Source of the DNA: Brienomyrus brachyistius
Lineage: Eukaryota > Chordata > Actinopteri > Osteoglossiformes > Mormyridae
Length of the DNA: 64,000 bases
Direction: 5' to 3'
Assembly: GCF_023856365.1 (NCBI RefSeq)
Contig: NW_026042805.1
Coordinates: forward strand, 30,659 to 94,658
Shown: positions 21,281 through 33,085 of the stretch, in pieces
How positions within the stretch are numbered: position 1 is the first letter of the stretch
Layout: each line of letters opens with the position of its first letter
Position numbers and translations under genes: made by a program
The notes under the pieces: model-generated
Told to the model about the DNA's origin: nothing
The model's database searches: none
Seen by the model: the letters and a program-made list of their open reading frames with translations, nothing else

Positions 21281-24200
21281 GTAAGGCCCTATAATATAAA
21301 TTATTTTGGGATTTTAATATTTTCATTTATCTGTATGATGTGATCAGTGGAATTTGGCCATTTAATCTGCATCATAGTTAATAGTTATTTAGATTACTAT
21401 TATATGTCTTATTTGATTATGATTTTTTTTGTTTTTCTGTTTTTGCAGACACTGCACTGACTACAGATGTTGTTCAGCCCAGTCACCTGATGAGGGTTCA
21501 GCTTGGAGACAGTGTGACCCTGACATGCTTCTGTCAAGGAGAAACAACTTTTGTTACTTTGTTTAAGCAAGCTGTTGGTCGGAAGCCCCAGCCCATGGCG
21601 AAAGCACTTCTCTACGTACCTGGTGAATTTTACAAGGAATATAAAAGCATAAAACGTTACTCCTTACTGAATGCAGAGGGGAGTTTTAACCTCACTATTT
21701 CTAACGTGGAGCCGTCAGATTCTGCAGTGTATTATTGTGCTGCTGTGTTTCTTCATGAGGTCACCTTCGGGAATGGAACCTTTGTCATAATCACAGGTAA
21801 ATGAGATTCCAACTATTTTCATATTTGCTTTATTATAATGTCAGTAAGATTATTCCCTGCAAAATAATTTTGACAGTTTAGTTGTTTGTCAATATAAAAT
21901 TAGCAAAGATACCTTATTGTCTGCTTTGTTCCATAAATGTTTTTCTAAACATCAAACAAAAATCATTCATTATTATTATTATTATTATTATTATACAATT
22001 TGTTGCATTTTGCTTGCTGTCAGCCAAAAGCCTAACCTTCTCTTTATACAGATGTTAATGTTACACATTGCAGCCTCTTTAAAACAAATAACATAAAAAA
22101 ATGTTTGAGTTGTTATATACAGTATAGGACTGTGCAAAAATCTTAAGCAACAAAAGAAAATTATTTTTGACGTTATTTATCTGAGCAGTCAGTGTGTATT
22201 CACTCTGAAAAAAAAAATGCATGATTTAACATATGAACTAGGGATGTGCACCATTCAGAACTGATTTGAGAATGAAATTCTCAAATACGTATCCTAAAAT
22301 TCAGGATTTTGAATACATATATGAACTTGAATTTCAGTTCATTTTGTTAATCTGAATTACATTTGAATTGTGGTTGAAAACAGGTTGTGGCATTGAAATT
22401 TATATTTGAATTTAAAGAAGAAGAACGAAAAAGGGTTTGGATTCAAATTCAAGTTCATATACGTACTGTAGGTGTAGCTTTTAACTAAAATATGAACTTT
22501 AATTTAAATATGAATTATACATAAACACATTAACATTGTTATACATCATTGTTATAAAAATGTCGTTTTGTAAAGAATGAAATAATGCAACATTTGAAGT
22601 GTCACCTAAAATAATAATTATACTGTCATTTTGTGCACCATGGTGGATCTGCTCATAGGAAGAGCTGAGTGTCTCTCCTTAAAAGTCAGTGTTGGCTGCA
22701 GTGACGGCAGTTTCTAACCTAAGAAACGTCCCAAACACTTTTCCTGCATCAAAAGTCAAACTAGTCCCTATTCCTGCCATGAAAGGTTCACATAATGTCA
22801 CCGATACCTGAACCAACCATGTTTATCAGAGGATGCCAACCCTTTGGCTGCAGCTTTCTCTGCACACGCTGAGAGAGTCTTCAGTGTAGCAGGAAAAGAT
22901 TTCAGGCCAGAAGATTGCAAATTAAATCATGAAACCTTTGAAGATATTATGCTGAATAAATGTAATAATAATGAAAAATTAGCAATGTGTATTGGAATAA
23001 AGCATAATTGTATTTGCCATGACGTTTTGCTTTTCGCTGTAGTGCTATGGTTGAACGGAAAAACTTACTTTTGTGTGCATAAGAAAATAAATAGGAGGAA
23101 CTACGAAACCAAGTAATTCCTTTTACTATGTATACTTTTTCTTTAATGTTAAAAGATAGACAAACTAGTAATGGGCAAACAGCTCTTCGGCTCTTGAATT
23201 AAATTATGCAGGTACTACAGCAAAATGCTCAAAAATACCAAAACACATCAAGAGCTAAATATGCAAAAACAATAAATACCTTCCTGTGGAAAAGGGGCAA
23301 CATAAACCAAATGTAAAGTCACGAAAATCATGAAAATATAAAGTACACTTTACACACTTCATTTCTTTGAATTGAAATTAATTATATTCATCTACCTTCA
23401 TACATTAATACAAGACATTATATGATTATAATGTTTGTTATTATCATATAATTTTTATTTAGGTATTATGTAGGTGCAGTTAATGTATAGTGTTACCTGA
23501 TATATACTAATAAGCAGTAATACAATAAAAAGAGAGAAGAATGTCAGCTGTTCTCCAAGAAGTTACTGATTTCTTGGATGGCTAGAAGAACATCGATTCA
23601 GTTCCCAAAAATCTGTAAGAACAATTTTTGAGGATCTGTATTTTCCATTGTTATTCTCAAAGGGCTGTCATCATGACTATTTTGCTTTTCAGGTAAAGAC
23701 TCCAACAGCAGGACTGTGGTACAGCAGCCTGTGTCTGACACATTGCAGCCAGGAGACTCTGTGAGCCTGCAGTGTACGATAGAGACTGGGAGCTGTGCAG
23801 GAGAACACAGTGTTTACTGGTTCAGACATGGATCAGGAGAATCCCTTCCTGGAGTCATTTACAGCCATGGAAACAGCAGTGATGAGTGTGAGAAGAGCCC
23901 TGAGGCTGGATCTCCTACACGGAGCTGCGTCTACAGCCTCCCCAAGGGGAACCTCAGCCTCTCCGATGCTGGGACTTACTACTGCGCTGTGGCCATGTGT
24001 GGGGAGATGCTGTTTGGGAACGGCACATAGCTGGATATAGATGGTAACACCCAGTGTGGGGAGATGCTGTTTGGGAACGGCACACAGCTGGATATAGATG
24101 GTAGCACCCAGTGTGGAGAGTATATCTGCTTCAAAGTTTTATTTAGCTTATTCTGCTATTAAGACATTTATTTCTTTTTTTAATGTAATGAATTTTCTAA

Positions 24201-25524
24201 TTTAAGTGCTTAAATTAAATTACACAGATGTTAATTTAATAATTATCCATCCATCCATCCATTTTCCAAACCGCTTATCCTATTGGGTCGCGGGGGGTCC
24301 GGAGCCTAATTTAATAATTATTTCAAATATTAATATCCATCCATCCATCCATTTTCCAAACCGCTTATCCTATTGGGTCGCGGGGGGTCCGGAGCCTAAT
24401 TTAATAATTATTTCAAATATTAATATAAATTGTTAAAATGCAAAATACTAGAAGTTCATGTTAAAAATGGACTATTTACAAAACAACTGCTGTAATGTGT
24501 TATCGATTTGATCTTTAACTAATGTAATGTAAGCAAATGGGAAATGTGTCTCTATATCATTATGCTGAAATCTATCTCTTTGTTACAGGCTTTCAGAAGC
24601 TGCTGGATCCTCTTCACTCTGGCTTGCTGATAGTTTTATCTTGCAGCATTATTCTGAACGTTGCTCTCATTTGTATAAGATGTAAACTGACCTGTACACA
24701 CTGTGCAGGTACGCTGCCCGGCTTTATGCACTCAGAAGGACAAAATGTAGATTTTAACAAATTATAGAAATATAAAATTGTTTTATGATAGATAACATTT
24801 TCATATTAAAACCACTCTTGCAGGTAATACAGTTTTAAAATCCATTATTAAATCTCACCTTATTTATATAAACCTTTTTGTACTGTAAGATTTACATTTT
24901 TGTATTATATCTTTCATATTTTGCAAAATCTATTGAAATATACATGTTGCAATAAGTTGCATATCAATAACTTTTATTACCAAGATCTCCTTTATAGCAA
25001 TTTTATTATATATGATATATGAGAACAAATGACACGTATCCAAACATGCACACTTAAATTGACAGAAGTCATTTTTACTTTCATTTTTGAGACAAAAAGG
25101 ATGTTGATTGCTTGAAAATTCGGAATGTTATCTGACCACGGTATGATACCGTGCGAAATTAAATAATATATTGATGTGTTATATATTTTAAACAGATGAA
25201 AAGAACAGTGATATATCAAAAGTGGAATGGTCACGCAAGCAAGTATGTAATAAATATTTCAAATTACAAATCGTCAGTAAAACAAATGAACCTCAGACTG
25301 ATTTCCATCCTGGGATCAGCATTTTAAGTGCTATTTGTGAAAATAGGTAATAGCAAACCGATTTGATCCATCCAATTCTGCCATCTTTGTCTCCACAGTG
25401 CCATGACGAGGACACACTGAATTACGCTGCCCTGAACCTTAAGAAGCCAAAACCCAGGAGACAGAAGAAAGACGGGAATAATGACACTCTGTATTCTGAC
25501 CTCCGCTACAGAGATTATGAATAA
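21247..25524 (+). CDS. Novel immune-type receptor (NITR), six exons
   Basis: Coding exons: 21247-21280, 21449-21796, 23693-24043, 24589-24708, 25196-25242, 25399-25524. Order: signal peptide MFRLFGLLIFI; V domain (GDSVTLTC, SDSAVYYC, J-like FGNGT); second Ig domain (GDSVSLQC, SVYWFRHG, SDAGTYYC, extra Cys, J-like FGNGT); transmembrane helix around GLLIVLSCSIILNVALICI; charged tail with LNYAAL (ITIM) and TLYSDL (ITSM-like). Two Ig domains with J-like motifs and an ITIM tail are hallmarks of inhibitory NITRs on fish leukocytes. Splice phases 1-1-1-1-0 all match. The second Ig exon has TAG at 24028-24030, so the full-length form is broken unless that exon is skipped; skipping keeps frame. Confidence 0.87.
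21449..21796 (+). CDS. NITR exon 2, V domain
   Basis: 348 nt, phase 1 to 1. B-strand LTCFC, a C-strand with Phe-Lys where most V domains have Trp, F-strand SDSAVYYCAAV, and J-like EVTFGNGTFVIITG. The missing Trp is an oddity. Acceptor TTTTTGCAG, donor ACAG|GTAAAT. Fully open. Confidence 0.88.
22236..23115 (+). mobile_element. hAT element with transposase C-terminus, in NITR intron 2
   Basis: Left edge ACTAGGGATGTGCACC resembles a hAT terminal repeat. The frame 22823-22970 encodes AHAERVFSVAGKDFRPEDCK and FEDIMLNKCN, the conserved hAT dimerisation tail. The rest of the transposase is missing. A similar ACTAGTAATGGGCA occurs at 23166 and may start another copy. Confidence 0.7.
23693..24043 (+). 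CDS. NITR exon 3, second Ig domain with nonsense codon
   Basis: Phase 1 to 1. It encodes LQPGDSVSLQC, GEHSVYWFRHGSGE, DECEKSPEAGSP, LPKGNLSLSDAGTYYC and EMLFGNGT, then TAG (24028-24030), then LDID and donor G|GTAACA. The tandem copy downstream reads CAG at the same place, so TAG is probably a C-to-T change. A second donor lies 57 bp on (24101), but using it still retains the TAG. Confidence 0.87.
23997..24114 (+). repeat. 57-bp tandem duplication of J-like motif and splice donor
   Basis: GTGTGGGGAGATGCTG starts at 23997 and again at 24054, and GTGTGGAGAG starts a third partial copy at 24111. The period is 57 bp, a multiple of three. The duplicated block spans the J-like motif, the donor and the first intron bases. 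Copy 1 reads ACATAG, copy 2 ACACAG. Confidence 0.92.
24240..24419 (-). repeat. 90-bp tandem duplication carrying SINE tail, NITR intron 3
   Basis: Two consecutive, essentially identical 90-bp units, each with CCATCCATCCATCCATTTTC, the SINE 3' end to GGTCCGGAGCC, and an AT-rich spacer. The SINE part is a 5'-truncated minus-strand copy. Confidence 0.88.
24589..24708 (+). CDS. NITR exon 4, transmembrane
   Basis: 120 nt, phase 1 to 1, acceptor TTTGTTACAG, donor GCAG|GTACGC. It encodes a juxtamembrane FQKLLDPLHS, the helix GLLIVLSCSIILNVALICIR, and a Cys-rich KLTCTHCA. No charged residue lies in the membrane segment, fitting an inhibitory rather than an adaptor-binding receptor. Confidence 0.83.
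25196..25242 (+). CDS. NITR exon 5, cytoplasmic linker
   Basis: 47 nt, phase 1 to 0. It encodes DEKNSDISKVEWSRKQ. Acceptor TTTTAAACAG, donor CAA|GTATGT. Confidence 0.75.
25399..25524 (+). CDS. NITR exon 6, ITIM tail
   Basis: Acceptor GTCTCCACAG. It encodes CHDEDTLNYAALNLKKPKP, a basic stretch, then NNDTLYSDLRYRDYE and TAA. LNYAAL fits the ITIM consensus and TLYSDL is ITSM-like; such phosphotyrosines recruit SHP-type phosphatases. The stop overlaps an AATAAA at 25520-25525. Confidence 0.85.
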   Translation, partial: CHDEDTLNYAALNLKKPKPRRQKKDGNNDTLYSDLRYRDYE

Positions 25525-27299
25525 AGATGCTTCTCATTCATGTCAGTCACACAGAGTGTTCAGGGTGTAGCTTTAATAATGTTCAGAGGAGGGCAGGGGA
25601 GCCAGTGCTTCTGAGACTGAATCACGGGATTTTACGGAGCACCGGTGCTGAGTTTGGTGTCAGTGTGTTTGGGGCGCATTTTTACTGGAAGTGCAAATGT
25701 TCAAGCCAGACTGGGGGCTGAGGGAGGGGGAGAGGGGAGCCACAGAGATTATTTCTTCATGGCATGGGGGGGAATAAGCGGCTTTAATGTTGTGGAAAGG
25801 CTGAGTTGCTGCAATCAGTTCTTTGATGTCACACATGCTTACTTGTCTCCCTTGTGTACCATGCTGAATGGTTTGGGGCAAACGCACAGGGACTGATCGA
25901 TTATATTAAACAGATGAAAGAAACTGAATGAAAATTTCAAGTGTTCTTAAATTACGTTTTTCATTTAATTGTGTGTTCTGGATGTATTTTTGAGTATATA
26001 CATGTACCTGTGTCGTTAATAACGATGTGGATAATTAAGAAAGAGGAGTTTTGTTTCTTGCTCCCTGTCTTGTTACTTGGCTCACAAACATACACACACA
26101 TAGACACACACACAAACATACACAGACACACAAACACACACACACATAGACACACACACACACAAACACACATGCACACATGCACACACACACACTGCTA
26201 CGGCTCTGTAAGAACACTACCATGCTCTTTTGTGTGAGTGGGGTGGGGGGTGTTAAATAAGATGAAAATGACAATGGCTGTACTTTTGTTATGTCAGTTG
26301 TGTTTCTATAGTCATTGTATCATATTCCACAAGCTTTTTATTCTACAAGATGTACAAGCCAGTCAGTGTATTCAGTGGGGTGTTCAGGAGTCATTAGGTT
26401 CTGAAAAATGTCTTGCATTTAAAACATAATGTACTTTTGAATACTTAAGTATTTTTAGATGCAAATACTCCAGTACTTTAACTGAAGTAAAAAATTAACT
26501 GAAAAACTTTGAGTATTATTTGACGAGGAGTATCTATACTTAACTCAAGTAGTGAAGTTGTGTACTTTGTCCACCTCTGTCCAAAAGTGACATACAGCTG
26601 TAAGCTGTTTGGGTTTGTTTGTCTGCTGAGTGCTTCTCTGCAGTGCTGCAGATGTTTCCACTGGTTAGATGCAGCTCAGGAAGACTGACCCACTGACTGC
26701 ACTGTGCTGGACTCACTTTGCAAAGAGTAAAAACCACACAGACAGAACAATATCTGCTTCTTGTAAGACCCTGTTTCCTCTCTACCTCACCCAGGTCACG
26801 CTTTCAAGTATTCAGCCTAAGTTATTTTATCCAAACAAGCCACCATTATTATTCATGCAGCTGGACATTTGACTGGAGCACATGATTGCTACATATCACT
26901 ACTGTACATGGAACGGAATGTACAGTTTTCACAACAGAACTTTAGAAAAGCAAAATTCTCATCAGTCCACATCTCTAACCACCACACATCCTAGGGCTCC
27001 CATTTATAATGGTACATTTTTGTTTTATTCACATTCTTTTTCATCACACAGATAAACACCATCCATTAATCTTACAGCATGTATCCTGGTCAGGGTGATG
27101 GGGACGACACCACCTATATCGAGTGTGATTTAAGGCCAAGACCTTAAAAGGGAGAGTCAAGACTGAGGCTTGTTACAAGAGCAGTGGGGCACAAAACAAC
27201 AAACAACATCATTATGAATGTAAAAGAAATGGATGTATATATAAATATAGGGTAATAATAGAAACAAAAAATAAGAATATATTACATACAGAGGAATAT
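25525..27299. other. No gene recognised; contains a CA-rich microsatellite
   Basis: 3' flank of NITR. Positions 26090-26195 are an imperfect (CA)n tract with TAGA and AAAC interruptions. No further Ig exon was recognised here. Confidence 0.4.
26090..26195. repeat. Imperfect (CA)n microsatellite
   Basis: Runs of ACACACAC interrupted by TAGACACAC, AAACATACAC and ATGCACAC. Confidence 0.9.
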
Positions 27300-28000
27300 T
27301 ATAGGAATATTAAAATTAACTTATACACAATCCTTAACTTATACACAATCCTATTGCATGTAACATTATTGCTCATGTGCCAGATATTAGCCTCCCAAAG
27401 GAAGCTGCCACACAGGGCATAATGCACTGGCTCAATGCAACACTGCACATCAGTGAATAAGGAGGAACAATATTGCAGATCAGCAGCAGATAGAAACTGT
27501 ATCAGAAGACAGTGAACAGGGGAAAAGTTCAATGAGCAGAGTGCAGATTATAAAGCCTGACTGCTGTGGGGCCCAATGACCTGCGGTACCGTTCTGTCAC
27601 ACGCCGGGTGTCTGAGTCTCTTACTGAAGGAGCTGCCCTTACGGGCCTCCATAGTCTGCTGGGGGGGTGAGAGGTGTCACATAAAATTGATGACAGCCTT
27701 GTTATCAGCCTGCTCTCATCCATCTACTCTACAGTGCCAAGGGACGCTCCTCCCTGATGATGAGAGGAGTCTAAGCATGTGGACATTTGGGATAATGTGA
27801 GTTCAGAACTGGATGGTCAGCTGTACGACTTCCAGTCTGTAGGCAGACTCATCACCTTCAGTTATGATGGCAAACACAGTAGTATCACCTGCAAAATTCA
27901 GGATCTTCACTGGAGCAGCAGTGATTTGTGTAGAAATTGAAGAGAAGAGGGAGAGCACAGAGCCTGGAGGAGCTCAGTGCTGAGGGTCAGCGTGTCTGAT
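27300..28000 (-). mobile_element. LINE C-terminus and 3' UTR fragment
   Basis: The minus-strand frame near 27530-27723 encodes CDTSHPPSRLWRPVRAAPS and YRRSLGPTAVRLYN. This is the family-typical C-terminal box D-SHP-H..F..LPSGRR...F.P.AVRLLN of fish LINEs, degraded. The remainder is compatible with flanking ORF and UTR. No RT core. Confidence 0.55.
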
Positions 28001-29225
28001 GTGTGCTGTAAGCATACAGATGTCCTGCATTTGTGGAACATTTTGTTTGTGCTGCTGTTTATATGTGTTGTTGACGCTGCAGTCAGTAATTTTCCACTAG
28101 CAGTCTCACCTCTGCATTTTACAGGAAGACTGACCGACTGAGAGCAGGGTGTTTGTGTCTCTCTTCTCAGTGAGCGAAAACCACACAACCATCAGGTCCT
28201 CAGCTCAGGCCCACTGCTTCACTAGAAAAACCACAAAGGGTATTTTTATCTAAAAGTGGGTGAGCAAGTGAGATGTTATTGACAGCATGAATTTGTCTAC
28301 TAACATTTTAAATTCAAACCTAAAAAGCAGTATGTCCAGGATGTCAGTAATTACATTTAGTCAGTATGAACAATTTGGGTGCAATAATATAGAATAATGT
28401 AGAATTTTGCATAATTCAGTTAATACCAGTAAGATACCGATCATTAACACTATAAGGTCATGTTGCTGAATCTCATTGTTAAAGTTAAATGAATCTACGC
28501 ATTTTTATACACACAAGACTGTGCTTAGTTCATCTTTCAGTCAAAATCACACAGTGAGGCAAATCTGACCATCTTAATTGTTTTTGCTTGTGTGGAATGG
28601 CATCCCATGCAGGCCTGTGCTCTGTGCTTCCTGGGACAGGTCCCACCCTCTCCAGACCCCGATGAGAATTAGTAGTCGCTGGATAAAAGATTGACAAAAG
28701 ATAAAAATACAAAAGTCATTCTTGCTGTCTAACCTCTGATTACTGCATGACATTTCTGATTTCTGATAACTGATAAGTAGAAAATATGTTTAGTCTCTTG
28801 CTTGGTGGTAAGAAAAAAGGAGAACCACAAAGAGCACAGTCATTTTCAAGGTTATTTCTCACTGGTCAGTGTGAAAGGCTGCGTCATTAATATAACGCCG
28901 GGCTCAGCACAGTGACTGCACCTGCGCTGCACTGTAGAACACAAGCCAGGCTGCAGACCATCAGCCCTGAAAGTTAAAACAGGACTCGTATGTGTGTCAT
29001 GTGGTGTTTAATAAAAATTTACAGGACAGAACATAGTGGATTCAGTTTCCTTTGCTCTTACACTCCCAGTCCAAAGTGTGGCCACGACTGCTGTCAATGC
29101 ATCTGTCTCTTTTTTCACCTTAATTTTTCACCTGTGTTATTCACCTTAATATCAAAAGGCTCCAAAGCAGTACAGTAATGCAGAACAAATATTGTAACTA
29201 ACAAGGAAGTGGGGAGGTAATGGAC
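28001..29225. other. No gene recognised
   Basis: Unassigned AT-rich sequence. I searched for further Ig exons with Cys/Trp/YYC spacing and saw none. Confidence 0.3.
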
Positions 29226-30137
29226 AGAAGTGTTGGTTTTTGGTAACTCCACTCCTCTGACCTCCACTGTAATTTTAGGTTCCTTGGAACAATATTGTAA
29301 ACCAGTCATCACACATCACACACATAAAGTCGACACCAACCTTAAGTTTGACACTCAGATAAGGTTAGTTGTCAAGTCAAGCTTTTTACAATTGAGGCAG
29401 TTGGCCAAAATAAAGCCAATTCTTTCTAGGCAGCACTTTGAGACAGTAATCCACTCTTTTGTCACTACTAGTTTGGACCACTGTAACGCCCTCTATGTTG
29501 GGGTTAGAGGCTCCACTATTGTTCACCTCCAGAAGGTTCAAAATGCTGCCGCACATGGAAATATGAGCATGTCTCCCCCATTTTAGCCTCACTCCACTGG
29601 CTGCCCGTACATTTTAGGATTCATTTTAAAATTCTGTTATTTGCTTTTAAAGCCCTCAGTGGTCTTGCTCCATCTGACCTCTGTGAGCTGCTTCACCCTT
29701 ACACCCCCACCCGCTCTCTCAGGTCAGCTGATCAGCTGTTCCTGACGGTTCCTAAGACTCAGCGTGAGCTTAGAGGGGATCGAGCCTTTGCAGTCGCAGC
29801 TCCTAAAATGTGGAATGACTTGCCTTTTCACATTAGAGAGGAATCCCCTCTGTCCGTTTTTAAATCTCTTCTAATCTCTTCTCCTTCACCTTTGACACAT
29901 TGTGAGATGTTAATTTTAATAGTAAATCTTATTTTAATCTTAGCCTTTTCTTTATTAATTAATTGATTTTTTTAAATTTTTATTAATGGCCTTTTACTCA
30001 CATTGAATGTTTTGGTTTTTATTAAATTTCTTTTACTTCGTTTTTAAGTGTGTGAATGTTTTTATTTATTCCTTTGTGCAGCACTTTGGTCCATAAGGTT
30101 GTTTAAAGTGCTTTTCAAATAAAGAGCTGGATTGGAT
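29226..30137 (+). mobile_element. L2-like LINE 3' half
   Basis: Encodes FDTQIRLVVKSSFLQLRQL, SRQHFETVIHSFVTTSLDHC, VHLQKVQNAAA, then (after a stop) the LHWLPV-type region, LRSADQLFLTVPKTQR-like words and RAFAVAAPKMWNDL in shifting frames. The 3' UTR ends GCAGCACTTTGGTC...AAAGTGCTTTTCAAATAAA. Frameshifts disable it. A second LINE family distinct from the CR1-like copies. Confidence 0.78.
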
Positions 30138-30619
30138 TACATTGGAAGATGGCTCAACAAATCTCTTTCACAGAATGTAAAATTCGACAGAGGGCGCAAG
30201 GTGACATTCTGTCAGGGGCCCAGAATTTTTAGCTACACCTCTGTGTTACTGTGTTTTTTTTGTTCTAGCCATCAATAACTCTGGAGTTGCTATATCGCCA
30301 CCTGGTGGTGAAAAGATCAGACAAAAATATGTACACATGTTACCAACAGTTTGAAATTGAAGTGCAGAGTTAACAGGTTTAATTAATCGTCCCCACGGAT
30401 GCCAGTCATGAAATTTGAGAATTGCAAATTAAAACACAGGAAAAAATCAGGAACACTACAAGATAAAATATTTAGCAAACACTCAATGTGCATCCAGGGT
30501 GACAAGGGACAACTGGAGGATGATATGACAATCTGACAGTGACATTCACAGCACTTTATATGTTGCCAAAAACAGAAAAGGGGATTAAAATCAAGAATCA
30601 GAAATCATGTATGAGGGTG

Positions 30620-30894
30620 GGGCTGCTTGGTGGTGCAGTGATTAGCACTGTTACCTCCCACCACTGGGACTCAGGTTCGAGTCTCCGCCTGGGTCACATG
30701 TGTGGGGAGTTTGCATGTTCTCTCTTGCTAAATTGGCCGTAGGAGTGCATGTGTGTGTGAATGGTGTGTGAATGTGCCTTGCAATGAGCTGCCCCCCCGT
30801 CCTGGGTTGTTCCCTGCCTCGTGCACAGATCCTGCCAGGATAGGCTCTGGACCCCCCGCGACCCAGTAGCATAAGCGGTTTAGACAATGGATGG
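30620..30894 (+). mobile_element. Internally deleted SINE with 13-bp target duplication
   Basis: Head with A/B-box-like sequences (GTGGTGCAGTGATTAGCAC, GGTTCGAGTCTCC) and tail TGGATGGATG. The block between CATGTTCTC and TTGCTAAATTGG is deleted. Perfect duplication ATGTATGAGGGTG (30607-30619 and 30895-30907). Confidence 0.86.
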
Positions 30895-30907
30895 ATGTAT
30901 GAGGGTG

Positions 30908-31675
30908 AGTCACAATGACGACAGCTGCTCTGTTGACTTGGTCCCAGGAGTCGTCAGCGTTGGTCTGCCGGGGCCCCCGTCCTGTCTGTGGAAGCACCCG
31001 TCTTGTTGGCTGTTCTCTCTGCCTGGGCCCCCTCTCCTGCTGCCTCACGTTTGGGTTGAAGTGGCTCCCCAGTGCTTCTGTAAAGCTCTTTGTGTATCTT
31101 AGAAAAGGGCTGTATAAATGTAACATTCATTCATTTATTCAAGGTCCCAGCCAGAAGAGTGCAGTACTACACTGTCCCCCACAGCCTGAATCAGCTGGAT
31201 GTTATAGGATTAAGACACTTCCTGCATTAGGCCATTTACCCTCAGTGTATTTCCATACCCTGACAGGATGGATGACAATACTATGGCCCTAATTTTCAAT
31301 ACACAGTTTTCACAGGAGTCTCACCCTCATCCACATTCTCTGCATTCCTTATCTCATGCTTCTTTGCCACCCGCATCTCCTCTGCCTGCTTTGTCTCATT
31401 TTCCCACAATTGAAACACCGTCCAATTTGTCTCTGTTTTAGTTCTACCACATTAGTCCCTGAGCAACCAGTCTGATCCCGTTCCTCTAATTTCAGACGCA
31501 TCTGGCTTATCTGATTGGGACTGAAGCTGCTGTTACTAGGAAAACCACATTCGTCCCACTGGGGCAGGTCTGACACCGCGTCCTTCCCATATGTCTCCCA
31601 TAATTGTTGTACAGAATTTCAGCTGGAGTTCTTTCCCAGAAGCAAGTAATTTCACTTTAGCACCTGTTCAGTAAA
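30908..31675. other. Repeat-like 3' tail, otherwise unassigned
   Basis: Positions 30960-31130 end in CTTTGTGTATC...GGGCTGTATAAATGTAACATTCATTCATT, a fish retroelement-like tail. No gene recognised. Confidence 0.35.
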
Positions 31676-32400
31676 AGTCAAGTAGGTCTTTAATGTTATT
31701 TTTAACTTTACACAGTTGAGTATAGTACAGTTACAAAAGAAACTGTTTCCCTCGGACCAAGGTGCTACTTAAATTAACAGAAGACTAACACATACCAACC
31801 TAGCAACATACTGTATGGTGCATAATGAGCAAAAACTGTGCAAACATTGCAGGACAGTGCAAAAAGAGAGGACAACTGACACCAACGAGCACAAACAGCA
31901 CAGTAAACCCAGTACTGAGAAGGCGCAGTTTGGTTGTCCAATGAGGTAGCAATAAAAATAAATAAAAGTAACTGTAAACATGGCGACAATAAGATAAAAA
32001 ATAGTAGTTAAATAATAAAGTGTGTTAATGAGTGTATGTGTGTGTGGTATCAGATTAGTCCCTGAGAGTTCAGTAGTCTGACGGCATGGGGGATAAAGCT
32101 GTTTGAGTCTGGCTGTAAAGGCCCGAATGCTCCGGGACCTATTTCCAGAAGGCAGGAGGGTGAAACGATAATGTGAGGGGTGGGTGGGGTCATCCACAAT
32201 GGTGGTGGCTTTGCGGATGCAGTGTGTGGTGTGAATATCTGTGATGGAGGGGAGAGATATGTTAGGGTTATCTTCTTCTGAAGATGCGCTGGAAACAAAC
32301 CAGTCTCTGAACACAGAACAACGCAGACAGCTGTGATGACGTTTTACTTGCTGCAAGGTGTAGGGAATCCACTTGCAGAGTCTCCGCAGTTTCAGCAAAA
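31676..32400 (-). mobile_element. LINE C-terminus and 3' UTR
   Basis: The minus-strand frame encodes THCIRKATTIVDDPTHPSHY, RFTLLPSGNRSRSIRAFTAR and then CRQTTELSG, the LINE C-terminal box. The lower-coordinate end (AAAAGTCAAGTAGGTCTTTAATG) is the reverse of a 3' terminus like that at 48.25 kb (AACAATAAACCCACTTGACC). The upstream RT part may be the block at 33086-33600. Confidence 0.7.
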
Positions 32401-33085
32401 TGATGGTTTATTGAACAGCAAAAATAATACAATGTAATACAGTGTAGAGACACACCGGGTACTGAAAGGCAGCTCAGATACAAATTGAAGACAGTTCTTC
32501 ACCCCCCTTTATACCCAAAAAGGCCCTCCCCACCAAGGTGTTGTGTGTAGGTGTTGTGAGTGAATTTACATATAAAGAGTGACCCCCTGGAGTGTGAGGA
32601 TCCTGAGACAGGGACGGGACAGGACAGGGTGGAGACTTTTATGATCATTGTAATTCAATTCTTATCACCTTATCTTATCCTTATCACCATAGTGGTGCCA
32701 ACTGGAACCCCCATTCTCTCCCTGGCTTCCCCCATGATCATAAATTCCTAACATTGTCTGCATTCAAATGATCAACCAAGAACCTTGGGACATTTTTACC
32801 ACTTTTCCTTACAAAGGGAAGCCCGGTCCTGACCTCGAGGTGTCAGCCTCTCAGTCGAACTCAGCCAACTTCGAAAGAGTAACTCCCCTCGCAGTGTCTT
32901 TTATTGAGGTACACAAACAGGATATGCAACTGACATTGAACATTGTTTGTCACCATATATGGGGTGGAAATATTCAAGCGACAGTTCTTGAGACGTGTTA
33001 TTGCTCAATTAAGATCAAGCTGCGGCAGGGTGTTGTTTCTAAGCGTCTAGCAAAATGATGATAAAAAAAGTACATATTTCTCTAA
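32401..33085. other. No gene recognised
   Basis: Separates two pieces of what may be one LINE, so it may itself be an insertion. No ends were found. Confidence 0.3.

Noticed and set aside
26035..26274. Cysteine/valine-rich minus-strand open frame
   Set aside because: Translation of the (CA)n microsatellite; no splice sites or domain.
26700..26706. CACTGTG as a V(D)J recombination signal near the NITR gene
   Set aside because: A lone heptamer match: no nonamer at 12 or 23 bp and no J-like coding end beside it.
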